Part shown: positions 34,127 to 42,402 of the stretch, in pieces
Layout of the letters: each line of letters starts with the position of its first letter
How positions within the stretch are numbered: position 1 is the first letter of the stretch
Assembly (NCBI GenBank): GCA_036156195.1
Contig: JAYZUZ010000011.1
Location: 372,001-436,000 of the forward strand
Length of the DNA: 64,000 nt
From: Abyssibacter sp036156195
Lineage (GTDB): Bacteria; Pseudomonadota; Gammaproteobacteria; Nevskiales; OUC007
Direction: 5' to 3'
The notes under the pieces: generated by a model
The model's database searches: none
Seen by the model: the letters and a program-made list of their open reading frames with translations, nothing else
Told to the model about the DNA's origin: nothing
Made by a program: the position numbers and the translations under genes

Positions 34127-36193
34127 GTGCATCGAGCATTCCACGCCGCAGCTGCCTTGCTGCTCACCGGCCTGTCCCCGCTGACCAGCGCCGCTGACGA
34201 ATCCGCCTCTGCCTCGAATCGTTTCACCGCCGAGCGTGTCTTCGACATCGAATACGCCGCCGCGCCACGCATCTCGCCGGATGGCGAATCCATCGTCTAT
34301 GTGCGCCACTCCATGGACCGACGTGCCGATCAGAATCGCGGCGATCTCTGGATCATCGACCTCGACAGCGGCGCACACCGCCCCCTGGTGACCGGCGGTG
34401 CGTCGGCCAGCAGTCCGACCTGGTCACCGGACGGCAAGCGCCTGCTCTACCGCAGCAGCGCGGACGGCAAGCCGGAACTACGCGTGCTGTTTCTGGACAC
34501 GGGCCGCAGCTTCTCGCTGGCCCAGTTCGAACGCGCGCCCCAAAGCCCGGCGTGGTCCCCCGATGGCCAGCACATTGCCTTCACCCTGTTTGTCCCCGGC
34601 GAGCCACCCAGCTTTGCCAAGCCGCCGAAGGCACCGGAAGGCGCCGAGTGGAACAAGCCCGTGCGCGTATTCGACGACCTGACCTTCCGTTTCGACGGCC
34701 AGGGCTATCTCGACGAGGGCGTTGACCAGATTTTCGTCCTATCTGCCGAAGGCGGTTCGCCGCGTCAGCTGACACACGGCCCGGCTGATCTGAGCGAGCC
34801 GGCCTGGTTGGACAACGCCACCCTCGTCGTCAGCGGCAACTTGGCCGAGGACCGCGACCTGGACCCGATTGAGAGCGAGCTGTACCGCCTGAACCTGGCG
34901 GACGGCCGCCTCACGGCGCTCACCGACCGCGACGGCCCGGACTTTGCGCCCGTCGTCTCGCCCGACGGTCAGACCATTGCCTTTCGGGGCTTCGACGACA
35001 AGGTGTTGACCTACCAGCAGAACCGGCTGTACCTGATGGACGCAGACGGCAGCAACCCGCGCGAACTGAAGACGGACCTTGACCTGGCCATGGGCAAGAC
35101 CGCCTGGGCACCCGATGGCCGCAGCCTTTACGTGCAGGCCGAGAATGCCGGCCACATCGAGCTGCTGAATATCTCCCTGCGCGGCCGGGTCAAGGTTGTG
35201 GCCAATGATCTGGGCGGCACGTCCATCGGCCGTCCCTATGCCAGCGGTGATTTCTCCGTGACCACGCGCGGTCGCCCTGTCGTTGCCTACACCATCGCCT
35301 CGCCCGACAAGCCAGCCGACATTGCGGTGACCGGATCACGCACCAAGACCCGCACACTCACGGCACTCAATGCGGATGTACTACCGCATCTGGACCTGGC
35401 TACCGTCGAGGAAATCCAGGTCAAATCCAGCCACGACGGCCAGACCATCGAGGCCTGGATCGCGCGACCGCCGGACTTCAAGCCCGATGGCAGCTTCCCG
35501 CTGCTACTGGAGATTCACGGCGGCCCCCACACCATGTACGGACCGACGTTTGCAGCCGAAATCCAGCGCTACGCGGCCGAGGGCTACGTGACGGTCTGGG
35601 CCAATCCACGCGGATCCACCGGCTACGGTGAGGCTTTTGCCCAGGCCATCGACCGCGCCTATCCGGGGTATGACTACGACGACTTGATGAGCGTAGTCGA
35701 TGCCGTCATCGCAAAGAATTATGTGGACCCGGAGCGCCTGTTCGTCACCGGTGGTTCCGGTGGCGGCGTACTCACGGCCTGGATCGTCGGCAAGACCGAC
35801 CGCTTTGCGGCCGCCGCCACCATCAAGCCCGTGATCAACTGGTTCACCGAGGCCCTCACGGGCGACATCGCGGCCTATGTGTGGCGGCACTGGATCCGGG
35901 AAGACCCCTGGGAGAACCCGCAAGCCTACTTTGAGCGATCCCCCATCAGCCTGGTCGGCCACGTCTCCACCCCGACGCTGGTCATGGTCGGCGAACAGGA
36001 CTGGCGCACCCCGACCTGGGAAGCCGAGCAGTTCTACACCGCGCTTAAGTTCCGACAAATCGATACCGCTTTGATCCGGATTCCCGAAGCCCCGCACTCC
36101 ATCGCCAGCCGTCCCAGCCGGCTCATCGCCAAGACCGACAACATCATGGGGTGGTTCGCGCGCTACGATCCGTCGAAGCAAGCTGCGGAGTAA
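34127..36193 (+). CDS. S9 family prolyl oligopeptidase, exported
   Basis: A 688-aa serine peptidase with a signal peptide (cleavage near TSAADES). It has an N-terminal beta-propeller with repeated SPDG-type blades (ISPDGESIVYV, WSPDGKRLLY, WSPDGQHIAF, WAPDGRSLYV). The C-terminal alpha/beta-hydrolase domain has the nucleophile in TGGSGGGVLT, Asp in GEQDWRTP, His in EAPHSI, and the oxyanion segment IHGGPHTMYGP. It probably degrades short peptides in the periplasm. GTG start. Confidence 0.92.
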   Translation: MHRAFHAAAALLLTGLSPLTSAADESASASNRFTAERVFDIEYAAAPRISPDGESIVYVRHSMDRRADQNRGDLWIIDLDSGAHRPLVTGGASASSPTWSPDGKRLLYRSSADGKPELRVLFLDTGRSFSLAQFERAPQSPAWSPDGQHIAFTLFVPGEPPSFAKPPKAPEGAEWNKPVRVFDDLTFRFDGQGYLDEGVDQIFVLSAEGGSPRQLTHGPADLSEPAWLDNATLVVSGNLAEDRDLDPIESELYRLNLADGRLTALTDRDGPDFAPVVSPDGQTIAFRGFDDKVLTYQQNRLYLMDADGSNPRELKTDLDLAMGKTAWAPDGRSLYVQAENAGHIELLNISLRGRVKVVANDLGGTSIGRPYASGDFSVTTRGRPVVAYTIASPDKPADIAVTGSRTKTRTLTALNADVLPHLDLATVEEIQVKSSHDGQTIEAWIARPPDFKPDGSFPLLLEIHGGPHTMYGPTFAAEIQRYAAEGYVTVWANPRGSTGYGEAFAQAIDRAYPGYDYDDLMSVVDAVIAKNYVDPERLFVTGGSGGGVLTAWIVGKTDRFAAAATIKPVINWFTEALTGDIAAYVWRHWIREDPWENPQAYFERSPISLVGHVSTPTLVMVGEQDWRTPTWEAEQFYTALKFRQIDTALIRIPEAPHSIASRPSRLIAKTDNIMGWFARYDPSKQAAE

Positions 36194-36270
36194 CACCGGC
36201 CGCCCGGAACGCCACCTCGCCGCGGTGCACCGCCGACCATCGAATCCATTCATCCGAAGTTAGTACAGCC

Positions 36271-38016
36271 ATGAACGTTCAAGGCACCTCTGTTCGCCTG
36301 CATCAGTGGATGAGCGCCGTGCTGCTGGCCAGCTTGGCCACCGCGTGCACGGTAACCCCCCTGCGCCAGTACGCCTACGACAGCTACCAGGCTCGCCCGG
36401 CGATGAACGACGCGTGGATCCAGCAGTGGCAGGCAGATTCCGATGCCGAGTACAGCAGTTCCCGGATCGTCCCGTTTGTGGGGCGTTCCGGTGGCACGGA
36501 GTTTGTCCATCCCACACGGATCAGCCGTGATGCGACGGCGCCTTCAGCGGGAGTGCCCGTCATCCAGGCCTGGATGGAGTTCAAGGCAGGCGCGGGACCG
36601 ATTCCCTGGTACCGCTATGTGATGCTACCGCTGAAGAATGTGTCGATGGACGAGGTCTTGGCGCAGGGCCGCTACGTCGCCAGGGGGCTTGGCTTTGGCC
36701 TGCCGGCCCCCATGCCGGAACACTTGACCGACGGTGCCATCGTCACCCCGTGGACCTACTGCCAACAGTGCTTCACTTCGCAATCCGCAGACACACTCAC
36801 GCCACAGCAGCTCGCTGCGATGGAATCCACAATTCAGCAGTACACCGGGCGCGGCCAGCGGTCTGTCATGGGCATGCACGAAGGCATTCGACTCATCGAC
36901 GATCCCCGGCGGGCATTCAACGATGTTCCCCGCCCGGGTGCCCAGCCATTAACCGGCGCCATCGCGCGTGACCAAGAGGCCCGGCTGGCCGCGCGGCTGC
37001 TCGCCCTGTCCGGTGAATTGAGCACAGCAGCCACTCAACAGGCCGAGTACCAGAAATTTATCATCGAAGAGATCGAGCCAAGAACGTTCGCCGCCTGGCT
37101 GGCGCAAAGCGAGTGTCCGACGCCCGTGGACCACCGCCGTCGCATTAACATCAACAACCCGGAGCAGGATCGGGCACAGCTGGCCCGCGCCGTGATGCAG
37201 CGCAACCCTGCGTACATCGAGTGCGCCATGCAGGCACTGAAGACCTACGACCTGGCCGCTTATGTTCAGGCGTACCCGGAGCTGGCCAGGCGGGCTGATG
37301 TCCTGTGGCAGCAATCCCTCAAACAGGACTGGCGGTCGGTGCCCGACCCCGATCGGATGATGCGCCTGGCTCGGCAGGACATCGACCATGCGCTGGACGG
37401 TCTGCGGTGGGCACAGCGCCACGCCCAAACCGTGCAAGCCCGCGCCGAACAACACCGCGACCAGGCGGCCAGCAGCGCTGCGTTCTGGGCCGGCACCTAT
37501 GCGAACATCCAGCAGCGCAACGAACACATCCTCGCGCAAAACCGCCAAGTCCTGTCGGCGATCCGCAACCTGTCCGTCCCGCCACCAGCCGCACCCGCCA
37601 CACCCAACTCAGCCGTCCAGCAAAAACCGGCCTCGCGCGCCCCGGCCCACGGCCGCAGCACGACCACAGCGGCCCGTACGCCAGTCAAGCGCCCTCGCAC
37701 CGCGCCGGAACCGGCGAGGCCACCGAGCGAAGCCACGTCCAACCGATTTCGGGATGCCAGCCGTGACCACCGCATGACCGGCGCCAATGAGGCCTATCTC
37801 CCCCGCGACACCGCGCTGGACATTGCTCAGACCCAATTGCGAAATCAGGCAGCGGCGTTTTGCGGAACCAGCCACAAGGCGCATATCACCTGGTCCAGCA
37901 ACCCGCGATGCACCCAAAGCGCGCGCAGTTCAGACTATCTCTGCGAGCAGGATGCACTGGTCAACTGCTATGAGCAGCCATGCGATGTGGCCTTCTGCGG
38001 AACGAAAAACCCCTAA
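36271..38016 (+). CDS. hypothetical lipoprotein with coiled-coil region
   Basis: A 581-aa protein with lipobox LASLATACTVT (Cys26). The middle (~300-440) is helical and charged. It is followed by a Pro/Ala/Thr-rich basic low-complexity linker (~455-500) and a Cys-rich C-terminus with six cysteines (FCGTS, RCTQ, LCEQ, NCYEQPCDVAFCG), likely disulfide-bonded. I do not recognise any domain. It sits between an S9 peptidase and a subtilase lipoprotein on the same strand. Confidence 0.75.
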   Translation: MNVQGTSVRLHQWMSAVLLASLATACTVTPLRQYAYDSYQARPAMNDAWIQQWQADSDAEYSSSRIVPFVGRSGGTEFVHPTRISRDATAPSAGVPVIQAWMEFKAGAGPIPWYRYVMLPLKNVSMDEVLAQGRYVARGLGFGLPAPMPEHLTDGAIVTPWTYCQQCFTSQSADTLTPQQLAAMESTIQQYTGRGQRSVMGMHEGIRLIDDPRRAFNDVPRPGAQPLTGAIARDQEARLAARLLALSGELSTAATQQAEYQKFIIEEIEPRTFAAWLAQSECPTPVDHRRRININNPEQDRAQLARAVMQRNPAYIECAMQALKTYDLAAYVQAYPELARRADVLWQQSLKQDWRSVPDPDRMMRLARQDIDHALDGLRWAQRHAQTVQARAEQHRDQAASSAAFWAGTYANIQQRNEHILAQNRQVLSAIRNLSVPPPAAPATPNSAVQQKPASRAPAHGRSTTTAARTPVKRPRTAPEPARPPSEATSNRFRDASRDHRMTGANEAYLPRDTALDIAQTQLRNQAAAFCGTSHKAHITWSSNPRCTQSARSSDYLCEQDALVNCYEQPCDVAFCGTKNP

Positions 38017-38217
38017 GCACGCCGCATAGCAGGCCCTGAGGCCGTCGACGCCCTGCCGTTCGACCGCCATAATGGTCAGGCGTCGGCCGCGATCCCCAGC
38101 GGGGCAGGCGCATCGACTCAAACAATACACCGCAATCTGTCGGCGGCCGCCGAGTGCTGGATCCCTTCCCGCGACTCGATGAGCGCCCGATGACGCACGT
38201 TTTTCCTGGGGTTTACC

Positions 38218-39564
38218 GTGATCGACTCAAGCTTCCGCACGCTGCTGGCCATTGCCTGTGGCCTCATCCTGTCTGCCTGCAGCGAACAAGATGCTGACAC
38301 GGGCGAGCCGGCCCGGGTGGTGGTCACCGTGGTGGACACATCCATCAATCTCTACCACGACTTTTTCTACGCCGACAGCAGCATCTACCCGGGTGTGGCG
38401 CCATCGAGTGTGACCCCGGCGGTCTTGACGAAACTCGGCGTCGCGTCCGACCACCATGTCACCCTGACCCGCAGCGGCGACATCGACGCCGACAAGGCCG
38501 CAGATGCTGCGTTCTGGGACCGCGTCGAGCACGGCACGCCGTACTGGTTCACGGGCACCAACGTGGTGGCGGTGTCTTTTTGTGAAGAGCCGTTTGTTCC
38601 GCTGCAACCGGACGTGGACAAGAATCCCCACGGCACGGGTGTCACTGCCTCGGTCCTCAAAGCCAACCCCGAGGCGGTGATCCTGTTCGTCGAATCCTGC
38701 GCCGAGCCAGAACCGCATGAAATGGCCTATGCGCTGGAACACCCGGCGGTCGACATGATGGCCTTCAGCTACAACCTGGGCCTGCCCATCACGGAGGCTG
38801 GCGCCTACCGGGGTGTGGTCGAGCTGGGCAAGCTGATCTTCCAGGCGGCGGGCAATTTCCTGGTGCCGGTCGAGTACCAGGGCGGCCCTGGCAGCTGGTG
38901 GACCATCGGAGTCTCGGGCATTGACGAGGCCGCCAACGGACAGTCGTCCACAGGCGCCCTGCTGCCGGATTTCATTGCCGGCTTCACCGACACCCTGCCC
39001 TTTTGCAACGACTGCGAATCGGAACTGGTCCCCATCGGCGGCACCAGCATCTCGACACCCCATGCCACGGGCCTGGCCTCCAAGGTGTTGCTCGAAGCCC
39101 GCCGCCAGGTGGGCCACCAGGGCGGCATCGACCTGGGCGCTGGCGATGATGCACCGGCAATGGTTGTGGCGGGAGATCTGCGCATCACCAACTGGGACCT
39201 GCGCCGCGCGCTCGAAGAAGCGGCTTACGTCGACTACGACCCGGACGACTACGTGGCACCTGAGCCCGAGATCGACTTTCTCCCGATCAGTGCGCTGCCC
39301 ATCAACCCTGTTGCTCCGTGGCTGCAGCTCGCCTGGGGCCACCTGACAACCGAGCCGGACAAAGGCGTGGCGCAAGAAACGCTGGCCCACCTGGGCTTTG
39401 GCGCGCCAACGCGCAGCAAAGACCCGGGGTTTTGCGACTACATGGCGCAGCAGATGCGCCGACGGCAGGCGTATGGCGACCTGCGCGGACAGGCAACGGG
39501 AGAAGTCGTGCCCGACCCGAACCCGTACCGGTTTTGTGACGAGAGCCAGGCAAACGCGGACTGA
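38218..39564 (+). CDS. S8 (subtilisin-like) peptidase lipoprotein
   Basis: A 448-aa protein with lipobox LILSACSEQ (Cys21) and a degenerate subtilase domain. The triad is present: Asp40 in VVTVVDTS, His138 in NPHGTGV and Ser277 in GGTSISTPHATG, with the oxyanion Asn213 in AAGN. There is no pro-domain between lipobox and Asp40, so it is either not autoprocessed or not an active protease. Paired cysteines (FCNDC) lie before the Ser. GTG start, preceded by GGGG. The 201-bp gap upstream shows nothing else. Confidence 0.85.
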   Translation: MIDSSFRTLLAIACGLILSACSEQDADTGEPARVVVTVVDTSINLYHDFFYADSSIYPGVAPSSVTPAVLTKLGVASDHHVTLTRSGDIDADKAADAAFWDRVEHGTPYWFTGTNVVAVSFCEEPFVPLQPDVDKNPHGTGVTASVLKANPEAVILFVESCAEPEPHEMAYALEHPAVDMMAFSYNLGLPITEAGAYRGVVELGKLIFQAAGNFLVPVEYQGGPGSWWTIGVSGIDEAANGQSSTGALLPDFIAGFTDTLPFCNDCESELVPIGGTSISTPHATGLASKVLLEARRQVGHQGGIDLGAGDDAPAMVVAGDLRITNWDLRRALEEAAYVDYDPDDYVAPEPEIDFLPISALPINPVAPWLQLAWGHLTTEPDKGVAQETLAHLGFGAPTRSKDPGFCDYMAQQMRRRQAYGDLRGQATGEVVPDPNPYRFCDESQANAD

Positions 39565-39671
39565 TCTGCTTCGCCCGGTCGCGGCCTGACCGGAGACTGG
39601 GCGCAAGCAGCCCATGCCACCTGCCTCCAACTTGTAGACTGTCGGCTCGGCTTGCGTCAGGGGAGCTCAGG

Positions 39672-40436
39672 ATGGCCGGCCCATCGGTTCCATCACGCGA
39701 ATTGCTTTATCGGGGTTCCCCCAGCGAATTTGTGGCCGCGTTGCGCCACGAGGCCAAGGCCCATGTCGCGGTGCGGCATGAGTATTTAGAGCGCTTCGCG
39801 GCGGGCGACTTTCCGTCGATGGCCTTTGCCGTTCGTGATTATGCCCAGCAGTACGCCGTCTACAGCGCCGGCTTCACCAGCTATTTGCAGGGCGTCATCA
39901 ATTCGTTGCCCTTACGAAGCCATCGCGATGTTCTGACGGAGAACCTCCAAGAAGAGCAGGGGTTGACGGGCGTCGACGGTCATCACACACCACACGCCGT
40001 GCTGTTCGATCGATTCCGACGCGCCACTGGCGTCAGTACTACCGATGAGGCGCAGTTCGTCCCAACGACGACGGTTAGCGTGTGGCGCGATCTGTTTCTG
40101 CAAAAGTGTCAGTCCAGACAATTAGGCGTCGGACTGGGTGCAATCGGCCTGGCCACGGAACTGCTGGTTTCAGACATTTATCGCTACATTCTGCAGGGCA
40201 TCAGAGAACACACCACGATTCCGGAAGAGCATCATGTTTTCTTTTCCCTGCACATCGACTGCGATGACGAGCACGCCCAGGACCTGATCGCCATCACCGA
40301 GGAACTGAGTGACAACCCCAGCGTCCGGGAGGCCGTCCGCTTTGGGGTGTTCTCTTCATTGAATCTGCGCGTCGCGTTCTGGGACGTGATGCTAGCGCGG
40401 GCCCAAATCGGCGAGGATGCCACGCATGGACACTAG
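39672..40436 (+). CDS. heme-oxygenase-like di-iron oxidase (iron-containing redox enzyme family)
   Basis: A 254-aa all-helical protein of the TenA/PqqC/UndA fold. The candidate iron ligands fit the HDO pattern: Glu94 or Glu95 with His104/105 ten residues later (NLQEEQG, GHHTPH), Glu163 (ATELLVSDIY), and H-x3-D-x2-H as His194, Asp198, His201 (LHIDCDDEHA). The last motif equals that of SznF-type HDO enzymes. Known members (UndA, BesC, SznF) use O2 to cleave or hydroxylate carboxylate or amine substrates. GGGAG is 6 nt from the ATG. It overlaps the methyltransferase gene by 11 nt. The substrate is unknown. Confidence 0.85.
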   Translation: MAGPSVPSRELLYRGSPSEFVAALRHEAKAHVAVRHEYLERFAAGDFPSMAFAVRDYAQQYAVYSAGFTSYLQGVINSLPLRSHRDVLTENLQEEQGLTGVDGHHTPHAVLFDRFRRATGVSTTDEAQFVPTTTVSVWRDLFLQKCQSRQLGVGLGAIGLATELLVSDIYRYILQGIREHTTIPEEHHVFFSLHIDCDDEHAQDLIAITEELSDNPSVREAVRFGVFSSLNLRVAFWDVMLARAQIGEDATHGH

Positions 40437-41181
40437 GTCGCTGTACGATGATAACGCCGCCAAGTGGGCACGAAACAAGCCATCCAGCTTGTCGGATTTC
40501 ACCGGCCGCCCTGCAGTCTTCGAGCTTTGTGGAGACGTCACGGCACTGGACGTGCTGGACCTGGGCTGCGGCGAAGGCTACTGCAGCCGGGAACTGATGC
40601 GACGTGGCGCAGGCTCCATGCTGGGCATCGAACTCTCGGCCGAAATGGTCGACATCGCGCGGCAGCAGGAAGCCAGCCTCGACCAGGGCATCCAGTATCA
40701 ACAAGGCAATGCCGTGGCGCTAACCGGCGTGCCCAGTGCCGGCTTCGACCTGGTCACTGCAGTGTTCTTGTACAACTACCTGACGGCGGAGCAGATGCAA
40801 GCCTCATTTGCCGAGGTCTACCGCGTACTCCGCGACGATGGCGCGTTTGTTTTTTCGGTCCCCCACCCGGCACTGGGCTTTATTCGCACGCAGCACGCGG
40901 CACCGTTTTATTTCGACACGCTGGATGCCGGCTACTTTTCCGGGACCGATCGCCAGTTTCAGGGTGAAATTTGGCGCCGCGATGGCACCCGGCTCCCGGT
41001 GCAAATGGTCCACAAGACCTTGAGCCACTATTTCGAGGCCCTCGGTCAGGCGGGCTTTTCTTGCCTGCCGGAGATTCGAGAACTTGGTGTGCGCCAGGAG
41101 CACATGGCACTAGACCCGGATTTCTTCGGCCCCGTGCAGGACATCCCGCTTCATCTGGCCGTGCGGATCCGCAAGCGCTGA
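40426..41181 (+). CDS. class I SAM-dependent methyltransferase
   Basis: A 251-aa methyltransferase with motif I VLDLGCGEGYCSRE (43-56), an acidic residue ending strand 2 (GIELSAEMV), motif II around FDLVTAVFLYNY, and a C-terminal substrate lid. The 40426 ATG has GAGG 9 nt upstream; an ATG at 40417 is too close to it. It is co-transcribed with the HDO gene. Its stop is 3 bp from the stop of the convergent carrier-hydrolase gene. A small-molecule substrate is likely. Confidence 0.88.
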   Translation: MDTRSLYDDNAAKWARNKPSSLSDFTGRPAVFELCGDVTALDVLDLGCGEGYCSRELMRRGAGSMLGIELSAEMVDIARQQEASLDQGIQYQQGNAVALTGVPSAGFDLVTAVFLYNYLTAEQMQASFAEVYRVLRDDGAFVFSVPHPALGFIRTQHAAPFYFDTLDAGYFSGTDRQFQGEIWRRDGTRLPVQMVHKTLSHYFEALGQAGFSCLPEIRELGVRQEHMALDPDFFGPVQDIPLHLAVRIRKR

Positions 41182-41184
41182 CGG

Positions 41185-42402
41185 CTATAACCGCAGTGCC
41201 TCCGGCCAGTGGGCGCTCGCCTCGGCGCAGATTGTCTGTCTGATCAGCGTTTCGAGATGACCGCGCTCCAGCACCTCGGCCAGGATGAGATGGCCTGCCT
41301 CGCCCTCCACATAGTCGATTGCAAGCAACCGCGCACCGACACCCCGTACGAAAGCCTGAGCAAACTTGCGATCGCGCGTCTTCGGGCCGCCGAACACCGC
41401 GAGCAACGGGGCTCCGCCGGATCGCCTGCGCGCCTGGCGTAGCGCCCAGACACGCTGCAGGCGGAGCCAATGACGTCCGGCCGGAAACCGGCCGGCGAAA
41501 CTGACCCCCATCTCCAAGCCCAATGTCGCGGCCGCCAGCAAGGCGGCGTACCCACCTCCGCTAGACCCCATCGATCGCACCGACGCGTATGCCTTCAACA
41601 CCGGCAGACGCGCCAGGTACTCGATCAGGGCTGGCGTGGACTCGGCCAGCGGAGGCAGCCCCCGCTCGTAACTCGAACGGCTCCGGTCCGGCACCAGCAA
41701 TAGGTCAAAGTGCTGGCTGTCGAGCTGTTGCAGCAGGCTCGGCATCGGCATCATCAGCCGCTCGCCCCGCGTCGAGAATGCGAGTATCAGCACCTTGTCG
41801 GCCGGGTCTCCGCCCCCCTGATATAGCCGCAATCCCCACCCGAGTGACTGCCGGCTGAACTCGGAAGCAGTCGCCACCTGGCCTGCGACGCCGGCTTGCT
41901 CACGCAAGCCATCCAGCCAACTGATCGCCGCGCCCGCCCCCGCAGACCGCATCGCAGCCCAGAGTTCGTCGCGCTCCGCAGGCGTGATCCGATTCTCCAG
42001 CGCAATATGAAGCTGATTGAGCTGATTGGCTGTCCGCGGATGCCGGATCAGTCGCTCATAGAGTCGAGCAATGCGAGGCTGAAGCCGATCCTGCAGCCAT
42101 GGCGCCGGATCATCCGGCGAGACCGACGCCGCGGCTGCGAATTCTCCCGTGGCAATGGCATCCGCCAGCGCGGCCAAACTCTCGAAACGCTCGAACGCTG
42201 CGGGGGTGACCGCAACCCCATGGTCGGTCTCCAGCGCAATCAGCAGCTCCATGCGGGCCAGACTGTCGAGTCTGATCTGCTCAATGGTCAACGGCTGGCT
42301 GCCGGCCACGAATGCCGCGAGATCCTGTGCGGTGACATGCTCGAGTGCGTTGGCGAATTCCAGCGCCTCGGCAATGGTCTGCCGGATTGCCAGCCCCTTC
42401 AT
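41185..42402 (-). CDS. acyl/peptidyl carrier domain fused to alpha/beta hydrolase
   Basis: A 405-aa two-domain protein. Residues ~1-88 resemble a carrier protein: helix, then the phosphopantetheine site IRLDSLARMELL with Ser47, then GVAVTPAAFERFESLAALADAI. Residues ~190-390 are an alpha/beta-hydrolase with the nucleophile elbow MGSSGGGYA (G-x-S-x-G, Ser281) and a candidate His371 (EAGHLI). It could hold a thioester intermediate and release it. It overlaps the adenylation gene by ATGA. No recognised family covers the full length. Confidence 0.78.
   Translation of the reverse strand: MKGLAIRQTIAEALEFANALEHVTAQDLAAFVAGSQPLTIEQIRLDSLARMELLIALETDHGVAVTPAAFERFESLAALADAIATGEFAAAASVSPDDPAPWLQDRLQPRIARLYERLIRHPRTANQLNQLHIALENRITPAERDELWAAMRSAGAGAAISWLDGLREQAGVAGQVATASEFSRQSLGWGLRLYQGGGDPADKVLILAFSTRGERLMMPMPSLLQQLDSQHFDLLLVPDRSRSSYERGLPPLAESTPALIEYLARLPVLKAYASVRSMGSSGGGYAALLAAATLGLEMGVSFAGRFPAGRHWLRLQRVWALRQARRRSGGAPLLAVFGGPKTRDRKFAQAFVRGVGARLLAIDYVEGEAGHLILAEVLERGHLETLIRQTICAEASAHWPEALRL

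Noticed and set aside
38227..39630. Long antisense frame opposite the S8 peptidase (467 codons)
   Set aside because: It is a GC-rich shadow of a gene with a lipobox and catalytic motifs; its translation is low-complexity and Arg/His/Gln-rich with no domain.
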